In this document: positions 51,419 through 61,077 of the stretch, one piece after another | How the letters are laid out: each line of letters begins with the position of its first letter | Numbering within the stretch: the first letter of the stretch is position 1 | Source: Burkholderiales bacterium | GTDB lineage: Bacteria; Pseudomonadota; Gammaproteobacteria; Burkholderiales; Eutrophovitaceae | DNA: 64,000 nt | Direction: 5' to 3' | Assembly: GCA_028379895.1 (NCBI GenBank) | Contig: JAOEKQ010000003.1 | Location: 93,631-157,630, forward strand | The notes under the pieces: generated by a model | The model's input: the letters and a program-made list of their open reading frames with translations, nothing else | What the model was told of the DNA's origin: nothing | The model's database searches: none | Position numbers and translations under genes: made by a program

Positions 51419-51865
51419 ATGAGTATTATTCAAAACAAAAAAGCGTATCACGATTTTTTTATAGAAGAAAAATTCGAAGCAGGCCTATGTCTGCAAGGAT
51501 GGGAAGTTAAAGCCATCCGCGCTGGCCGTAGTCAACTAAAAGAATCTTATGTAATTATCAGAAGCGGCGAACTATTCCTCATTGGGTCTCATATTAGCGC
51601 ATTGAATTCAGCATCAACACACGTTAGCGCCGACCCAGTAAGGACTAGAAAACTATTAATGCATGGTGATGAAATCGCAAAACTCATTGGCAAAGTAGAA
51701 AGATCCGGATATACCTTAACTCCTCTAGATCTTCATTACTCTAAAGGAAGGATTAAGTTGTCCATTGGTCTTGCTAAAGGTAAGAAGCAACATGATAAGC
51801 GGGCGGTAATAAAAGAAAAAGACTGGCAACGCGAGCAACAAAGACTAATGCGCCAAAAAAATTAG
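51419..51865 (+). CDS. smpB: SsrA-binding protein
   Basis: SmpB carries tmRNA to stalled ribosomes. The 148-aa OB-fold protein has the signatures [18 protein letters not shown] at the start, [43 protein letters not shown] and a basic C-terminal tail that enters the ribosome ([11 protein letters not shown]). The gene ends six bases before the convergent trpS stop. The tmRNA gene ssrA is not in the window. Confidence 0.97.
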   Translation: MSIIQNKKAYHDFFIEEKFEAGLCLQGWEVKAIRAGRSQLKESYVIIRSGELFLIGSHISALNSASTHVSADPVRTRKLLMHGDEIAKLIGKVERSGYTLTPLDLHYSKGRIKLSIGLAKGKKQHDKRAVIKEKDWQREQQRLMRQKN

Positions 51866-51870
51866 ACACG

Positions 51871-53073
51871 CTAGCTGTAATCTAGTCCCATCGCCTCACG
51901 AACATCCCTCATGGTCTCTGAGGCTAGTTTTCTCGCGCGATCGTTACCATCTGCAATAATATTCCGAACCAAAGCAGGATCATCGATGTACTCTTGTGCA
52001 CGCTCCCGAATAGGGGCAAGAGTTTTTCCAATTGATTCCACCAAAGGTTGCTTACACTCAATACAACCAATACCCGCTGATTTACACCCCTCTTGAACCC
52101 AGTCTTTAGTATTTTCCTCAGAGTAAATACAGTGGAGTTGCCAAACAGGGCATTTATCGGGATCACCTGGATCAGTTCTTCTTACCCTAGCTGGATCCGT
52201 TGGCATTGTTCGTATCTTTTTTTCAATTGAGGTCGCATCTTCTCTCAATGAAATCGTATTGTTATAAGACTTGGACATTTTTTGACCATCCAAACCCGGC
52301 ATTTTAGAAGCCGCTGTCAGCAAAGCCTGAGGCTCAGACAAAATCATCTTCCCTCCTCCCTCAAGGTAGCCAAAGAGCCGTTCACGATCCCCTAAAGATA
52401 AATTTGCGGCTTCCTCAAGCAAAGCACGAGCTGAATCGAGAGCTGAGTCATCACCCTGCTCTTGATATCGATTCTTAAGTTCTCGATATAGCTTTGCACG
52501 TTTACTACCAAGCTGCTTAACAGCGCGCTCCGCTTTTTCCTCAAATCCAGGCTCTTTTCCATATATATGATTGAAGCGTCTCGCTATTTCTCGAGTAAAT
52601 TCAATATGAGCAACTTGGTCTTCACCTACAGGAACTAGATTAGCACGATAGATCAATATATCTGCGCTCTGAAGCAGCGGGTAGCCTAAAAACCCATACG
52701 TAGATAGGTCCTTCTCAGATAACTTTTCTTGTTGATCCTTGTATGTAGGGACCCGTTCTAGCCATCCTAAAGGGGTCATCATGGACATAAGCAAATGTAG
52801 CTCTGCATGCTCAGGCACTTTCGACTGAATAAACAGAGTGGCTTGTGAGGGATCAACGCCCGCAGCTAACCAGTCAATCAACATATCCCAAACGTTATTC
52901 TCAATGACCTCTGGAGAGTCGTAATGGGTCGTCAAGGCGTGCCAATCAGCTACAAAAAATAGACACTGATATTCATGCTGCAATTTCAACCAATTTTCCA
53001 AAACACCATTGTAGTGACCTAGGTGCAGAGCGCCAGTTGGTCTCATCCCCGATAGAACTCGGTCATCAAACAT
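51871..53073 (-). CDS. trpS: Tryptophan-tRNA ligase
   Basis: TrpRS charges tRNA-Trp. The class I motifs are present: GALHLGHYNGV (HIGH-like, about residue 14) and QKMSKS (about residue 260). At 400 aa it is longer than the E. coli enzyme because of a charged insert of about 60 residues before KMSKS (RAKLYRELKNRYQEQGDD onward), a variant known in other proteobacteria. It lies 12 bases downstream of the site-2 protease gene. Confidence 0.96.
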   Translation of the reverse strand: MFDDRVLSGMRPTGALHLGHYNGVLENWLKLQHEYQCLFFVADWHALTTHYDSPEVIENNVWDMLIDWLAAGVDPSQATLFIQSKVPEHAELHLLMSMMTPLGWLERVPTYKDQQEKLSEKDLSTYGFLGYPLLQSADILIYRANLVPVGEDQVAHIEFTREIARRFNHIYGKEPGFEEKAERAVKQLGSKRAKLYRELKNRYQEQGDDSALDSARALLEEAANLSLGDRERLFGYLEGGGKMILSEPQALLTAASKMPGLDGQKMSKSYNNTISLREDATSIEKKIRTMPTDPARVRRTDPGDPDKCPVWQLHCIYSEENTKDWVQEGCKSAGIGCIECKQPLVESIGKTLAPIRERAQEYIDDPALVRNIIADGNDRARKLASETMRDVREAMGLDYS

Positions 53074-53084
53074 TAATTATTCCT

Positions 53085-53738
53085 TTAAATACCAAAAACG
53101 AAAGACAAAATTCCAATAATTGATCCCAATATTGGATACATGAAAGAACTGAGTGCACCCGATGCCATTAACAGCATGATAATCAATAGACCATAGGGCT
53201 CCAGTTTTGCTAAATTGTATGCCAAAGTATGCGGTAGCGCGCTAATAGCAATCCGGCCGCCATCGAGTGGCGGTATCGGTATTAAATTTAATACCATTAA
53301 CACCAGGTTAATTAAAATTCCACCCTTCGACATCTCAAGTAGGGGAGAGCTAAAGTAATTTTCTGGTGCAATCAAAGTCAATTTAAATAGTAACGCCCAT
53401 CCAATTGCCATTATTAAGTTAGCTCCGGGACCTGCCGCTGCAACCCAAAGCATATCTCGTTTAGGATTGCCCAGCGCCGCGAAATTAACAGGCACAGGCT
53501 TAGCCCAGCCAAAAGCTATCTTCCCTCCGGTTGCTAGCAGTAGGACAGCCGGGACAATTATCGTACCAACTAGGTCAATGTGTTTAAGAGGATTTAAGGT
53601 GATTCGCCCCTCTTGATAGGCAGTCATGTCCCCTAATTTTTTTGCGGCGTAGCCGTGCGCCGCCTCATGAAGTGTAATCGCCAACACTGCAGGAATTGCA
53701 TAAAGGCTTAACAACTGAATCCAATAACCTATGTCCAC
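53085..53738 (-). CDS. Site-2 protease family (M50) membrane metalloprotease
   Basis: This 217-aa integral membrane protein has the zinc-binding HEAAHG at residues 24-29 and the second ligand motif NLIPIPPLDGGRI near 150, with five to six membrane helices. It belongs to the short M50B group (YdjP/Rip-like), which may cleave membrane-bound substrates; no PDZ domain is present. The start is a GTG with GAGGGG five bases upstream. trpS follows immediately. Confidence 0.9.
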   Translation of the reverse strand: MDIGYWIQLLSLYAIPAVLAITLHEAAHGYAAKKLGDMTAYQEGRITLNPLKHIDLVGTIIVPAVLLLATGGKIAFGWAKPVPVNFAALGNPKRDMLWVAAAGPGANLIMAIGWALLFKLTLIAPENYFSSPLLEMSKGGILINLVLMVLNLIPIPPLDGGRIAISALPHTLAYNLAKLEPYGLLIIMLLMASGALSSFMYPILGSIIGILSFVFGI

Positions 53739-53820
53739 TTAAGCCCCTCAAGTAATATCTAGTCTGGCATCATTAATAAAACAAGATTATAGTTGATTTC
53801 AAATACCTACCCCTCATGAC

Positions 53821-55395
53821 ATGGTTATTTTTCCCGACGCTCATCGAAGTGCAATCTTTGGAGACAATATTGTTTCTACATCCCAGCCGCTAGCCGCTCA
53901 GGCTGGATTGTCCATGATGCATCGAGGCGGTAACGCGGTAGATGCAGCAATTGCGTCAGCCATCACGCTAACGGTTGTGGAGCCCACTATGAACGGTATC
54001 GGCTCAGATGCTTTTTGTCTTATATGGGACGGACAAAAGATTCATGGATTAAATGCCGCTGGCAAATATCCGGAGAAATGGAAGCACAGCGATTTTAAGC
54101 AATATAAAACTATGCCGGATTTAGGTTGGAAATCCGTGAGCGTTCCAGGTGCGGTCTCTTCATGGGTCGCACTTTCACGCCGCTTTGGCCGGCTAAGATT
54201 TGAAGATTTATTCGAGCCAGCGATACGTTATGCGCGAGACGGTTTCTCCGTCTCACCCATCATTGCAGACCAATGGAAAAAACAAATTAATCGGTTTGCA
54301 ATGTTTGATGAGTTTCAGCGAATTTTTACGCGCCACGGCAGGACTCCTATGCCTGGAGAACGCTTTCGATTACCTGATCACGCCGAGTCCCTCGAAGAGA
54401 TTGCAAAAACGTATGGGGAGGCTTTTTACCGCGGGGAACTAGCGCAACTTATGGTTAATGACTCCCTTAAAAATGGGGGTAAATTAAGCCTCAACGATCT
54501 TGAAGATCATGACCCTACGTGGACAGACCCAATTACAACCGAGCATAAGGGTTTTCAGTTACATGAAATTCCACCAAGCAGTCAAGGTATTGCTGTTTTA
54601 ATCGCAAATGGTATTCTAAATGAGCTCGAGGACGTCTTAGATCACGCAAACGACGTAATTAAAATTCATCTAGAAATTGAGTCCATGAAGCTTGCATTAG
54701 ATGTGACTCATTCTGAAGTAAGCGACCCTTCCTATATGCGCAAAACGAATGACGAACTTTTATCTGATACATTGATTCGTAGCCTCGCGAAGAAAGTATC
54801 GGTCAACAAAGTGTCTCGCCTTCCGATACGACAAACTATTCAGTCCGATACGGTTTACCTAACTAGCGCAGATTCGGATGGCATGATGGTCTCATTCATA
54901 CAATCAAACTACATGGGTTTTGGATCTGGCATCGTAGTTCCTAACACTGGTATTAGCCTCCAAAATCGAGCAGCTGGTTTCAACCTTACAAAAAACCACC
55001 CAAACTGCTTAGACGGCGGTAAGTTCCCATTCCATACAATCATCCCTGGGTTCATTACAAAAAACGGAAATCCAATCTCAAGTTTCGGCGTTATGGGAGG
55101 GGATATGCAAGCACAAGGTCACCTCCAAATATTCCGTCAATTCACAAAACAAACAATGAATCCTCAAGAAATTGTAAATGCACCACGATGGAAGGTGAGT
55201 AAAGATGGGACGCTTTTAGTTGAAAATACGTTTGGGCAAGATATTTTGGATGGACTCAAATTAGTTGGTCACAAGGTATTAAAGGCTCCTTATGGCACAT
55301 ACGATTTCGGTGCAGCTCAAATGATTATCAAAGAAAAAAACAGCTATGTGGCCGGCTCTGAACCCAGACGAGATGGCCAAGCTGTAACATTTTAA
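53821..55395 (+). CDS. Gamma-glutamyltransferase family protein
   Basis: This 524-aa Ntn-hydrolase is like YwrD-type members of the family. It has the N-terminal STSQPLAAQAGLSMMHRGGNAVDAAIA and EPTMNGIGSDAFCLIWDG, and the self-cleavage region DTVYLTSADSDGMMVSFIQS near residue 340, where the threonine after the aspartate is the probable nucleophile. The C-terminal ISSFGVMGGDMQAQGHLQ is conserved. It lacks a signal peptide, unlike periplasmic glutathione hydrolases, so substrate and location are open. It converges on the ThDP gene with a 6-base gap. Confidence 0.9.
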   Translation: MVIFPDAHRSAIFGDNIVSTSQPLAAQAGLSMMHRGGNAVDAAIASAITLTVVEPTMNGIGSDAFCLIWDGQKIHGLNAAGKYPEKWKHSDFKQYKTMPDLGWKSVSVPGAVSSWVALSRRFGRLRFEDLFEPAIRYARDGFSVSPIIADQWKKQINRFAMFDEFQRIFTRHGRTPMPGERFRLPDHAESLEEIAKTYGEAFYRGELAQLMVNDSLKNGGKLSLNDLEDHDPTWTDPITTEHKGFQLHEIPPSSQGIAVLIANGILNELEDVLDHANDVIKIHLEIESMKLALDVTHSEVSDPSYMRKTNDELLSDTLIRSLAKKVSVNKVSRLPIRQTIQSDTVYLTSADSDGMMVSFIQSNYMGFGSGIVVPNTGISLQNRAAGFNLTKNHPNCLDGGKFPFHTIIPGFITKNGNPISSFGVMGGDMQAQGHLQIFRQFTKQTMNPQEIVNAPRWKVSKDGTLLVENTFGQDILDGLKLVGHKVLKAPYGTYDFGAAQMIIKEKNSYVAGSEPRRDGQAVTF

Positions 55396-55401
55396 TTTTC
55401 T

Positions 55402-57066
55402 TTAAGCCTTCATTGATAATGCATTCTTTCGAATTGAAGTCAGGGTTGTTCTTGTCGTTATCGCCTCTGGATCGACTTTAATATGAATTAAGCTTGCCAC
55501 ATCTTGCTCGAGACATCGTGCCACTGAATCGCTAATTTCTTCTGTCGAGCTAATTGTTTCCGCATACAGTCCGAAGGCCCTAGCAAGCGCCGCGAAATCT
55601 GGGTTTATCAGGTCTGTGGCATGCACATGCTCGGGATAATCACGCTCTTGGTGCATCCTGATAGTCCCATACATATGATTATCAAAAACAATAAAAAGGA
55701 CTTTTAAATTATACTGAATAGCAGTTGCAATCTCTTGACCATTCATTAAAAAACAGCCATCGCCAGAGACGCTTACAACACATTTGTTAGGTGATGCGAT
55801 TTTAGCAGCGACTCCGGATGGTACTCCGTAGCCCATGGCCCCGTTCGTGGGTGCAACCTGCGTCTTGTACCCAGAATACTGCCAATGCCTGTGAATCCAA
55901 CCGCTGAAATTTCCAGCACCGTTGGTAATGATGCTATCGCGGGGAAGCAGATCACGTAGGACAACCATCACCTTACCAAGATCGACATCACCTGGTGAGG
56001 AGGTGGGAATGACATTTTCTAAATAATTATCATTACCTGTTTTTCGCCATTCATCCCACGCTACATCTGTGTCTGGCATAGCGACAAGCGCATCAACCGC
56101 CTCTTCAATGTCTGAATTAATCATTAATGACCCTTGAAACACACGTCCAAGCTCGTCTAGACCGGGATGAATATGAATAAGTTTTTGTTTGGGAGTTGGA
56201 CTTTCAACTAAGGTATATCCACTTGTGGTCATTTCCCCAAGACGAGCACCGATCACTAAAAGTAGATCAGACTCCCTAACCATATGCGCCAATTTTGGAT
56301 TAATACCTATGCCTATGTCACCCACATAATTTCGATGGTGATTATCAAATAGGTCTTGCCGTCGAAAAGAACAGCCGACCGGTAGTTTATACTTTTCGAT
56401 AAATGTCTGTACCTGATGGCAAGCTCGCTCAGACCAACCGCTTCCACCGAGAATAACTAATGGTTTTAAGCTTTTCTCCAAAAGTCTTTTTACGCTCAAT
56501 ATACTTTGTTCAGTAGGCCGGTTTTTAGGAACAATTGCTTTGTTGGCATCAGACACATCTACTGACTCAACGAGCATGTCCTCTGGCAGAGCGAGAACCA
56601 CGGGTCCCGGTCTTCCTGAATTCGCGACTTGGAACGCTCGAGCAACATACTCTGGAATACGGTCTACTCGATCAATTTGCGCGACCCACTTGCTCATTTG
56701 ACCAAACATTCGCCGATAATCCATTTCTTGAAACGCCTCACGCTCAACCATGTCGCTTCCCACTTGGCCAATAAATAAAATCATGGGCGTCGAGTCTTGA
56801 TATGCAGTGTGTACACCAATGCTTGCATTAGTCGCCCCCGGGCCTCGCGTCACAAAACAAATACCGGTTTGACCTGTTGCTTTGCCGTAGGCCTCCGCCA
56901 TAAAGGCAGCTCCACCGTCTTGTCGGGCTACGTACAACGAAATCTGATGCCGCATCAAATATAGCGCATCGAGAACGGCTAAATAGCTCTCGCCAGGAAC
57001 ACAGAACGCATTCTTTACCCCCTGTATGATCAGTTGGTCCACAAGCACTTGTCCCCCACTCCTCAT
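55402..57066 (-). CDS. Thiamine diphosphate-dependent enzyme, acetolactate synthase-like
   Basis: This 554-aa ThDP enzyme has the three-domain layout of the acetolactate synthase/benzoylformate decarboxylase family: an N-terminal pyrimidine-binding domain with the glutamate in CVPGESYLAVLDAL, a central FAD/NAD-like fold, and a C-terminal domain with the GDGCFLMNGQEIATA ThDP motif. No regulatory small subunit (ilvH) is nearby, so a catabolic role is likelier than branched-chain amino acid synthesis. I chose the ATG at 57066, seven bases after AGGG, over a GTG two codons earlier. Confidence 0.88.
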   Translation of the reverse strand: MRSGGQVLVDQLIIQGVKNAFCVPGESYLAVLDALYLMRHQISLYVARQDGGAAFMAEAYGKATGQTGICFVTRGPGATNASIGVHTAYQDSTPMILFIGQVGSDMVEREAFQEMDYRRMFGQMSKWVAQIDRVDRIPEYVARAFQVANSGRPGPVVLALPEDMLVESVDVSDANKAIVPKNRPTEQSILSVKRLLEKSLKPLVILGGSGWSERACHQVQTFIEKYKLPVGCSFRRQDLFDNHHRNYVGDIGIGINPKLAHMVRESDLLLVIGARLGEMTTSGYTLVESPTPKQKLIHIHPGLDELGRVFQGSLMINSDIEEAVDALVAMPDTDVAWDEWRKTGNDNYLENVIPTSSPGDVDLGKVMVVLRDLLPRDSIITNGAGNFSGWIHRHWQYSGYKTQVAPTNGAMGYGVPSGVAAKIASPNKCVVSVSGDGCFLMNGQEIATAIQYNLKVLFIVFDNHMYGTIRMHQERDYPEHVHATDLINPDFAALARAFGLYAETISSTEEISDSVARCLEQDVASLIHIKVDPEAITTRTTLTSIRKNALSMKA

Positions 57067-57116
57067 ATCCACGCCCTCCCCTGATCTTCGTTATTAAACA
57101 AAATATGCGTCGATAT

Positions 57117-57147
57117 AAAAAAACCCGCCAATTAAGCGGGTTTTTTT
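57117..57147 (-). terminator. Bidirectional terminator after pnp
   Basis: A perfect inverted repeat (aaaaaaacccgc at 57117-57128 and gcgggttttttt at 57136-57147, 7-base loop) lies about 20 bases after the pnp stop. Both flanks are homopolymer runs, so it ends transcription from pnp and may insulate in either direction. Confidence 0.9.
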
Positions 57148-57165
57148 ATTTGATGTGAATTCACC

Positions 57166-59313
57166 TTACTCGGGTGCGTCAGTAGAGGTAGGTGTATCGA
57201 CTGTCTCAGCTGGCACCGATGCATCATCGGCAGCTGCAGCTTTCATGCTTAGCCTCAATCGTCCTTTATCATCAGCCTCAAGCACTTTAACTCGCACTTG
57301 CTGCCCCTCCTTAAGATAATCAGACACGGCATTAACACGCTCTTCTGCAATCTGAGAAATATGAAGCAAACCGTCCTTCCCCGGTAATACACTCACAATA
57401 GCTCCAAAATCAAGCAACTTCAGCACTTCACCTTGATAAATCTGTCCGACCTCAACATCTGCGGTCAGCTCCTCGATTTTCTTACGAGCTGCCTCGCCAC
57501 CAGCCGCAGATACGCACGCAATGGTCACAGAGCCGTCATCTTGAATATCTATAGTTGTACCAGTTTCTTCTGTGATCGCGCGAATAACAGCGCCACCCTT
57601 CCCGATAACATCTCGAATTTTTTCCGGCTTAATCTTGAGCTGAATCATCCGTGGTGCATAGTTGGATAACTCTTCTCTGGACTCACCCATCGCATCTTTC
57701 ATTTTCTCAAGAATATGCATACGCGCCTCTTTCGCCTGCTCCAACGCGATTTGCATGATCTCTTTGGTAATTCCTTGAATTTTTATATCCATTTGAAGTG
57801 CGGTAATTCCAGCTTCAGATCCAGCCACTTTAAAATCCATGTCCCCGAGATGGTCTTCATCACCCAAGATATCAGTAAGTACCGCGAATCGTCCGCCATC
57901 CTTAATTAGGCCCATCGCAATTCCTGCAACGTGCGCCTTTAAGGGAACTCCAGCGTCCATTAAAGCAAGACATCCGCCACAAACTGAAGCCATTGAACTG
58001 GATCCATTTGATTCGGTAATTTCTGAAACGACACGGAGTGAGTACCCGAACTCTTCTTTAGAAGGAAGGACGGCCAATAAAGCTCTCTTTGCCAATCGCC
58101 CATGACCAATCTCTCGTCGCTTGGGCATCCCAAACCGCCCAGCCTCGCCAGTTGCATACGGTGGCATATTGTAATGAAGCATAAAGTGGTCGCGATATTC
58201 ACCCTCTATTGCATCAATAATTTGCTCATCTCGCGCTGTCCCCAAGGTAGACACGACTAGCGCTTGCGTCTCACCTCTTGTGAACAATGCAGAACCGTGT
58301 GTTCTAGGTAATACACCTGTTCGAATGGATATCGGTCTGACAGTGCGTGTGTCCCGACCATCTATTCTTGGTTCTCCGGCCAATATTTGCCCTCTAACGA
58401 TATCCTTCTCTAAACTGCCTAGCTGGTCGTGCACAGCCCCCCTATCAAACACCCCCTCACCCTCATCACAAAGTTCAGAAATGACGGAATCAAAAACTCC
58501 ATTAATTTTTTGCGACCGGTCTTGCTTTTGTTTAATCGCGTAAGCATCCCGAAGCCCCTTCTCTGCCAGCTCCTTAACGCGTGCGTCAAGTACCATATCT
58601 TTCTCTGGAGCTTTCCAGTCCCAAAGCGGCTTGCCTACCTCATCAGCAAGTTCATTAATCACATCGATAACCGCCTGCATCTTCTCGTGCCCATGAACAA
58701 CCGCACCCAACATGACACTTTCCGGAAGCTGATCCGCTTCAGACTCCACCATCAAAACGGCTTGTTGCGTACCAGCGACAACAAGGTTAAGTTGCGTTTC
58801 GCCGAGTTGAGTTGCTGAAGGATTAAGGACGTATTCTCCATTAATATAACCGACTCTCGCAGCCCCAATAGGACCATCAAATGGAATACCTGACAAAGAA
58901 AGTGCCGCAGAGGCGCCGATCATTGCAGGAATATCTGCGTCAATTTCAGGGTCCGAAGACACAACCGTCGCTATGACCTGGACTTCATTTAAAAAGCCGT
59001 CTGGAAATAGCGGTCGAATTGGTCTGTCAATAAGACGACAGGTCAAGGTCTCTTTCTCTGAAGGACGCCCCTCTCTTTTGAAAAAGCCACCCGGAATTTT
59101 ACCTGCAGCGTACGTCTTTTCCTGATAATCGACCGTCAAAGGAAAAAAGTCTTGACCGGGTTTGGCCTCTTTCTTACCCACTACGGTAACCATTACTACC
59201 GTTTCTCCTAAAGAAACGAGTACGGCGCCCGACGCCTGTCTTGCAATTTCGCCTGTTTCAATACTTAGCTCGTGTTCACCAAACTGAATCGTTTTTTTCG
59301 TAGCTTTCAACAT
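57166..59313 (-). CDS. pnp: Polyribonucleotide nucleotidyltransferase
   Basis: PNPase degrades RNA phosphorolytically and takes part in the degradosome. The 715-aa protein has two RNase PH-like domains (the second with [15 protein letters not shown] and the [14 protein letters not shown] loop), a KH domain ([20 protein letters not shown], about residue 563) and an S1 domain ([23 protein letters not shown]). I set the start at the ATG at 59313 ([12 protein letters not shown]), which has GAGG six bases upstream. It follows rpsO in the usual order. Confidence 0.97.
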   Translation of the reverse strand: MLKATKKTIQFGEHELSIETGEIARQASGAVLVSLGETVVMVTVVGKKEAKPGQDFFPLTVDYQEKTYAAGKIPGGFFKREGRPSEKETLTCRLIDRPIRPLFPDGFLNEVQVIATVVSSDPEIDADIPAMIGASAALSLSGIPFDGPIGAARVGYINGEYVLNPSATQLGETQLNLVVAGTQQAVLMVESEADQLPESVMLGAVVHGHEKMQAVIDVINELADEVGKPLWDWKAPEKDMVLDARVKELAEKGLRDAYAIKQKQDRSQKINGVFDSVISELCDEGEGVFDRGAVHDQLGSLEKDIVRGQILAGEPRIDGRDTRTVRPISIRTGVLPRTHGSALFTRGETQALVVSTLGTARDEQIIDAIEGEYRDHFMLHYNMPPYATGEAGRFGMPKRREIGHGRLAKRALLAVLPSKEEFGYSLRVVSEITESNGSSSMASVCGGCLALMDAGVPLKAHVAGIAMGLIKDGGRFAVLTDILGDEDHLGDMDFKVAGSEAGITALQMDIKIQGITKEIMQIALEQAKEARMHILEKMKDAMGESREELSNYAPRMIQLKIKPEKIRDVIGKGGAVIRAITEETGTTIDIQDDGSVTIACVSAAGGEAARKKIEELTADVEVGQIYQGEVLKLLDFGAIVSVLPGKDGLLHISQIAEERVNAVSDYLKEGQQVRVKVLEADDKGRLRLSMKAAAADDASVPAETVDTPTSTDAPE

Positions 59314-59424
59314 CGTAACCTCAAAAAAATAGGCGCGGACAACCCGCGCCATATAAATTAATTAATTCTCAAGTTCCTAAAACTTAAACCAACATGCCTG
59401 CTTGAAATCATCACCATTGGCTGC

Positions 59425-59694
59425 TTACTTTCTTAAACCAAGGCTTTCAATCACCTTACGGTAGCGATCCACATCACTACGCTTGACGTAGTCCAACATC
59501 TTGCGACGACGGCTCACCATTTTTAATAGCCCACGGCGTGAATGGTTATCTTTTGCGTTGACCTTAAAGTGTTCGGTCAAGTGATTAATTCTTTGAGTGA
59601 GTAAAGCGATTTGTACCTCAGGAGAACCTGTGTCTCCCTTGGCTTTTTGATAATCCTCTACAGTCTTTGCTCTGTCTTCAGCAGTTATTGACAT
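59425..59694 (-). CDS. rpsO: 30S ribosomal protein S15
   Basis: S15 binds 16S rRNA early in 30S assembly. The 89-aa protein is full length, with [23 protein letters not shown] and the conserved [21 protein letters not shown]. It lies between truB and pnp, as in most gammaproteobacteria. In E. coli S15 represses its own mRNA; whether this leader (59695-59748) does so cannot be judged by eye. Confidence 0.98.
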   Translation of the reverse strand: MSITAEDRAKTVEDYQKAKGDTGSPEVQIALLTQRINHLTEHFKVNAKDNHSRRGLLKMVSRRRKMLDYVKRSDVDRYRKVIESLGLRK

Positions 59695-59748
59695 TGAATA
59701 TGTTTCCTAACGGTCAAAAAAGCGCGAATTATACAGCATAAACGCTAA

Positions 59749-60693
59749 TTAGTTAACAACCTTTAGCTTCCGTGAGTGGGCAACATAATCTTGCGACATC
59801 AAACGTTTAGCCTTTAGATCACTTAGCTCGTCTACGTCGGCTAAACCAGCAAAAATTCCGTCGTGCGTGTACACAGAAGTAACGCCGGGTCGGCAACTTG
59901 TCCCAATCACCGATATAACCATACCGTTTATAAATTTTAGTTCATCAGCGACTGTAAGCGAAAGACGAGGCAAGTTAGTCAAGGAAAGGTCTATATTTTT
60001 CAATAATTTATCTCTTATACTTAAGTCTACATCTTCTATTTGATTGAGTGACACCGCTTCTGAAACAGAAATTTCTGCCAAACCCGTTCGTCTCAACGAG
60101 ATTAGATATCCCTCGGTACCAAGTGATCTTGATATATCCTCAGCGAGCACCCTTACATATGTGCCTTTAGAACAACAAACAGAGAGACTCAGTTCATCAT
60201 CCTCAATTTTCTCAAGCTTTATTGACTCTATTATGATGGCTCTCTTTTCACGAGGGACTACTTTACCTTCTCGCGCTAGTTTGTAAAGTGGTTTGCCATC
60301 AAGCTTAATAGCACTATACATGGGTGGCGTCTGTTCCAATTGCCCTATGAACTTTTGAGTAATTCTCTCTAAATCTGTCGCATCAAAAGGTGTGAGCTCA
60401 GTGGTGGACAACTCACCTTCAGCGTCTCCAGTCGTGCTCCGAACTCCAAGCTTGATTACCGCCTCATATGACTTACGCGCATCACTAAAGAAGTTGATGA
60501 ACTTAGTCGCCTCTCCCAGCGAAATGGGTAATAGCCCCGAGGCAAGAGGATCGAGCGTTCCGGCGTACCCTCCTTTGATATTCCCAAACAGCCTTCGGAC
60601 CTGTTGTAGCGCATGATTTGAGGAGAGGCCTTTTGGCTTATCTAGCAGCAATACCCCATTAAATTGACTGGTCGCCTTCATGCGTAAAACCAA
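59749..60693 (-). CDS. truB: tRNA pseudouridine(55) synthase
   Basis: TruB converts U55 to pseudouridine in the T-loop of tRNAs. The protein has FNGVLLLDKPKGLSSN near the start, the catalytic aspartate in GGYAGTLDPLASGLLPI (about residue 47) and the C-terminal PUA-like domain. Start choice is between a TTG at 60693 preceded by AGAGGA and an ATG at 60681 with a weaker site; the longer form gives 314 aa. It follows rbfA after eight bases. Confidence 0.96.
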   Translation of the reverse strand: MVLRMKATSQFNGVLLLDKPKGLSSNHALQQVRRLFGNIKGGYAGTLDPLASGLLPISLGEATKFINFFSDARKSYEAVIKLGVRSTTGDAEGELSTTELTPFDATDLERITQKFIGQLEQTPPMYSAIKLDGKPLYKLAREGKVVPREKRAIIIESIKLEKIEDDELSLSVCCSKGTYVRVLAEDISRSLGTEGYLISLRRTGLAEISVSEAVSLNQIEDVDLSIRDKLLKNIDLSLTNLPRLSLTVADELKFINGMVISVIGTSCRPGVTSVYTHDGIFAGLADVDELSDLKAKRLMSQDYVAHSRKLKVVN

Positions 60694-60701
60694 ACAATCC
60701 T

Positions 60702-61055
60702 CTAAGCTTTAAGATTTGCCGCTGCTAGGAGTCGACTGATACGGTCACCATGCTCAAGTGTGTCGTCGTACTTAAATGCTATGTTAGGCATTACTCTCAT
60801 ATTAAGGTTTTTTGCAACATGTGAACGTACAAAACCCTGAGCGTTATTTAGTATTTTTTCCAGAAGCTCTTTATCATGATCGTCACCTAGTCGCGTAAAA
60901 TAAACTCGAGCGAATGAACCATCTGAACTCACATCTACGTCTGTGATCGTTATTTGGCCAACCCTTGGATCGCGTACTTTCGAGCGCACCAGCTCCGAAA
61001 TTTCACGGAGTAGATAATCTCTAAGACGACCAGCTCTTAATGCGCTCTTAGCCAA
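60702..61055 (-). CDS. rbfA: Ribosome-binding factor A
   Basis: RbfA is a KH-fold factor for late 30S maturation. The 117-aa protein has the family signature RVREISELVRSKVRDPRVGQITITDVDVS-like core (around residues 14-40) and VRSHVAKNLNMRVMPNIAFKYD. The start is a TTG (61055) following the infB stop by 22 bases; no in-frame ATG exists early enough. Position between infB and truB supports the call. Confidence 0.96.
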   Translation of the reverse strand: MAKSALRAGRLRDYLLREISELVRSKVRDPRVGQITITDVDVSSDGSFARVYFTRLGDDHDKELLEKILNNAQGFVRSHVAKNLNMRVMPNIAFKYDDTLEHGDRISRLLAAANLKA

Positions 61056-61077
61056 AACAGCCCGTTAACCCACGATT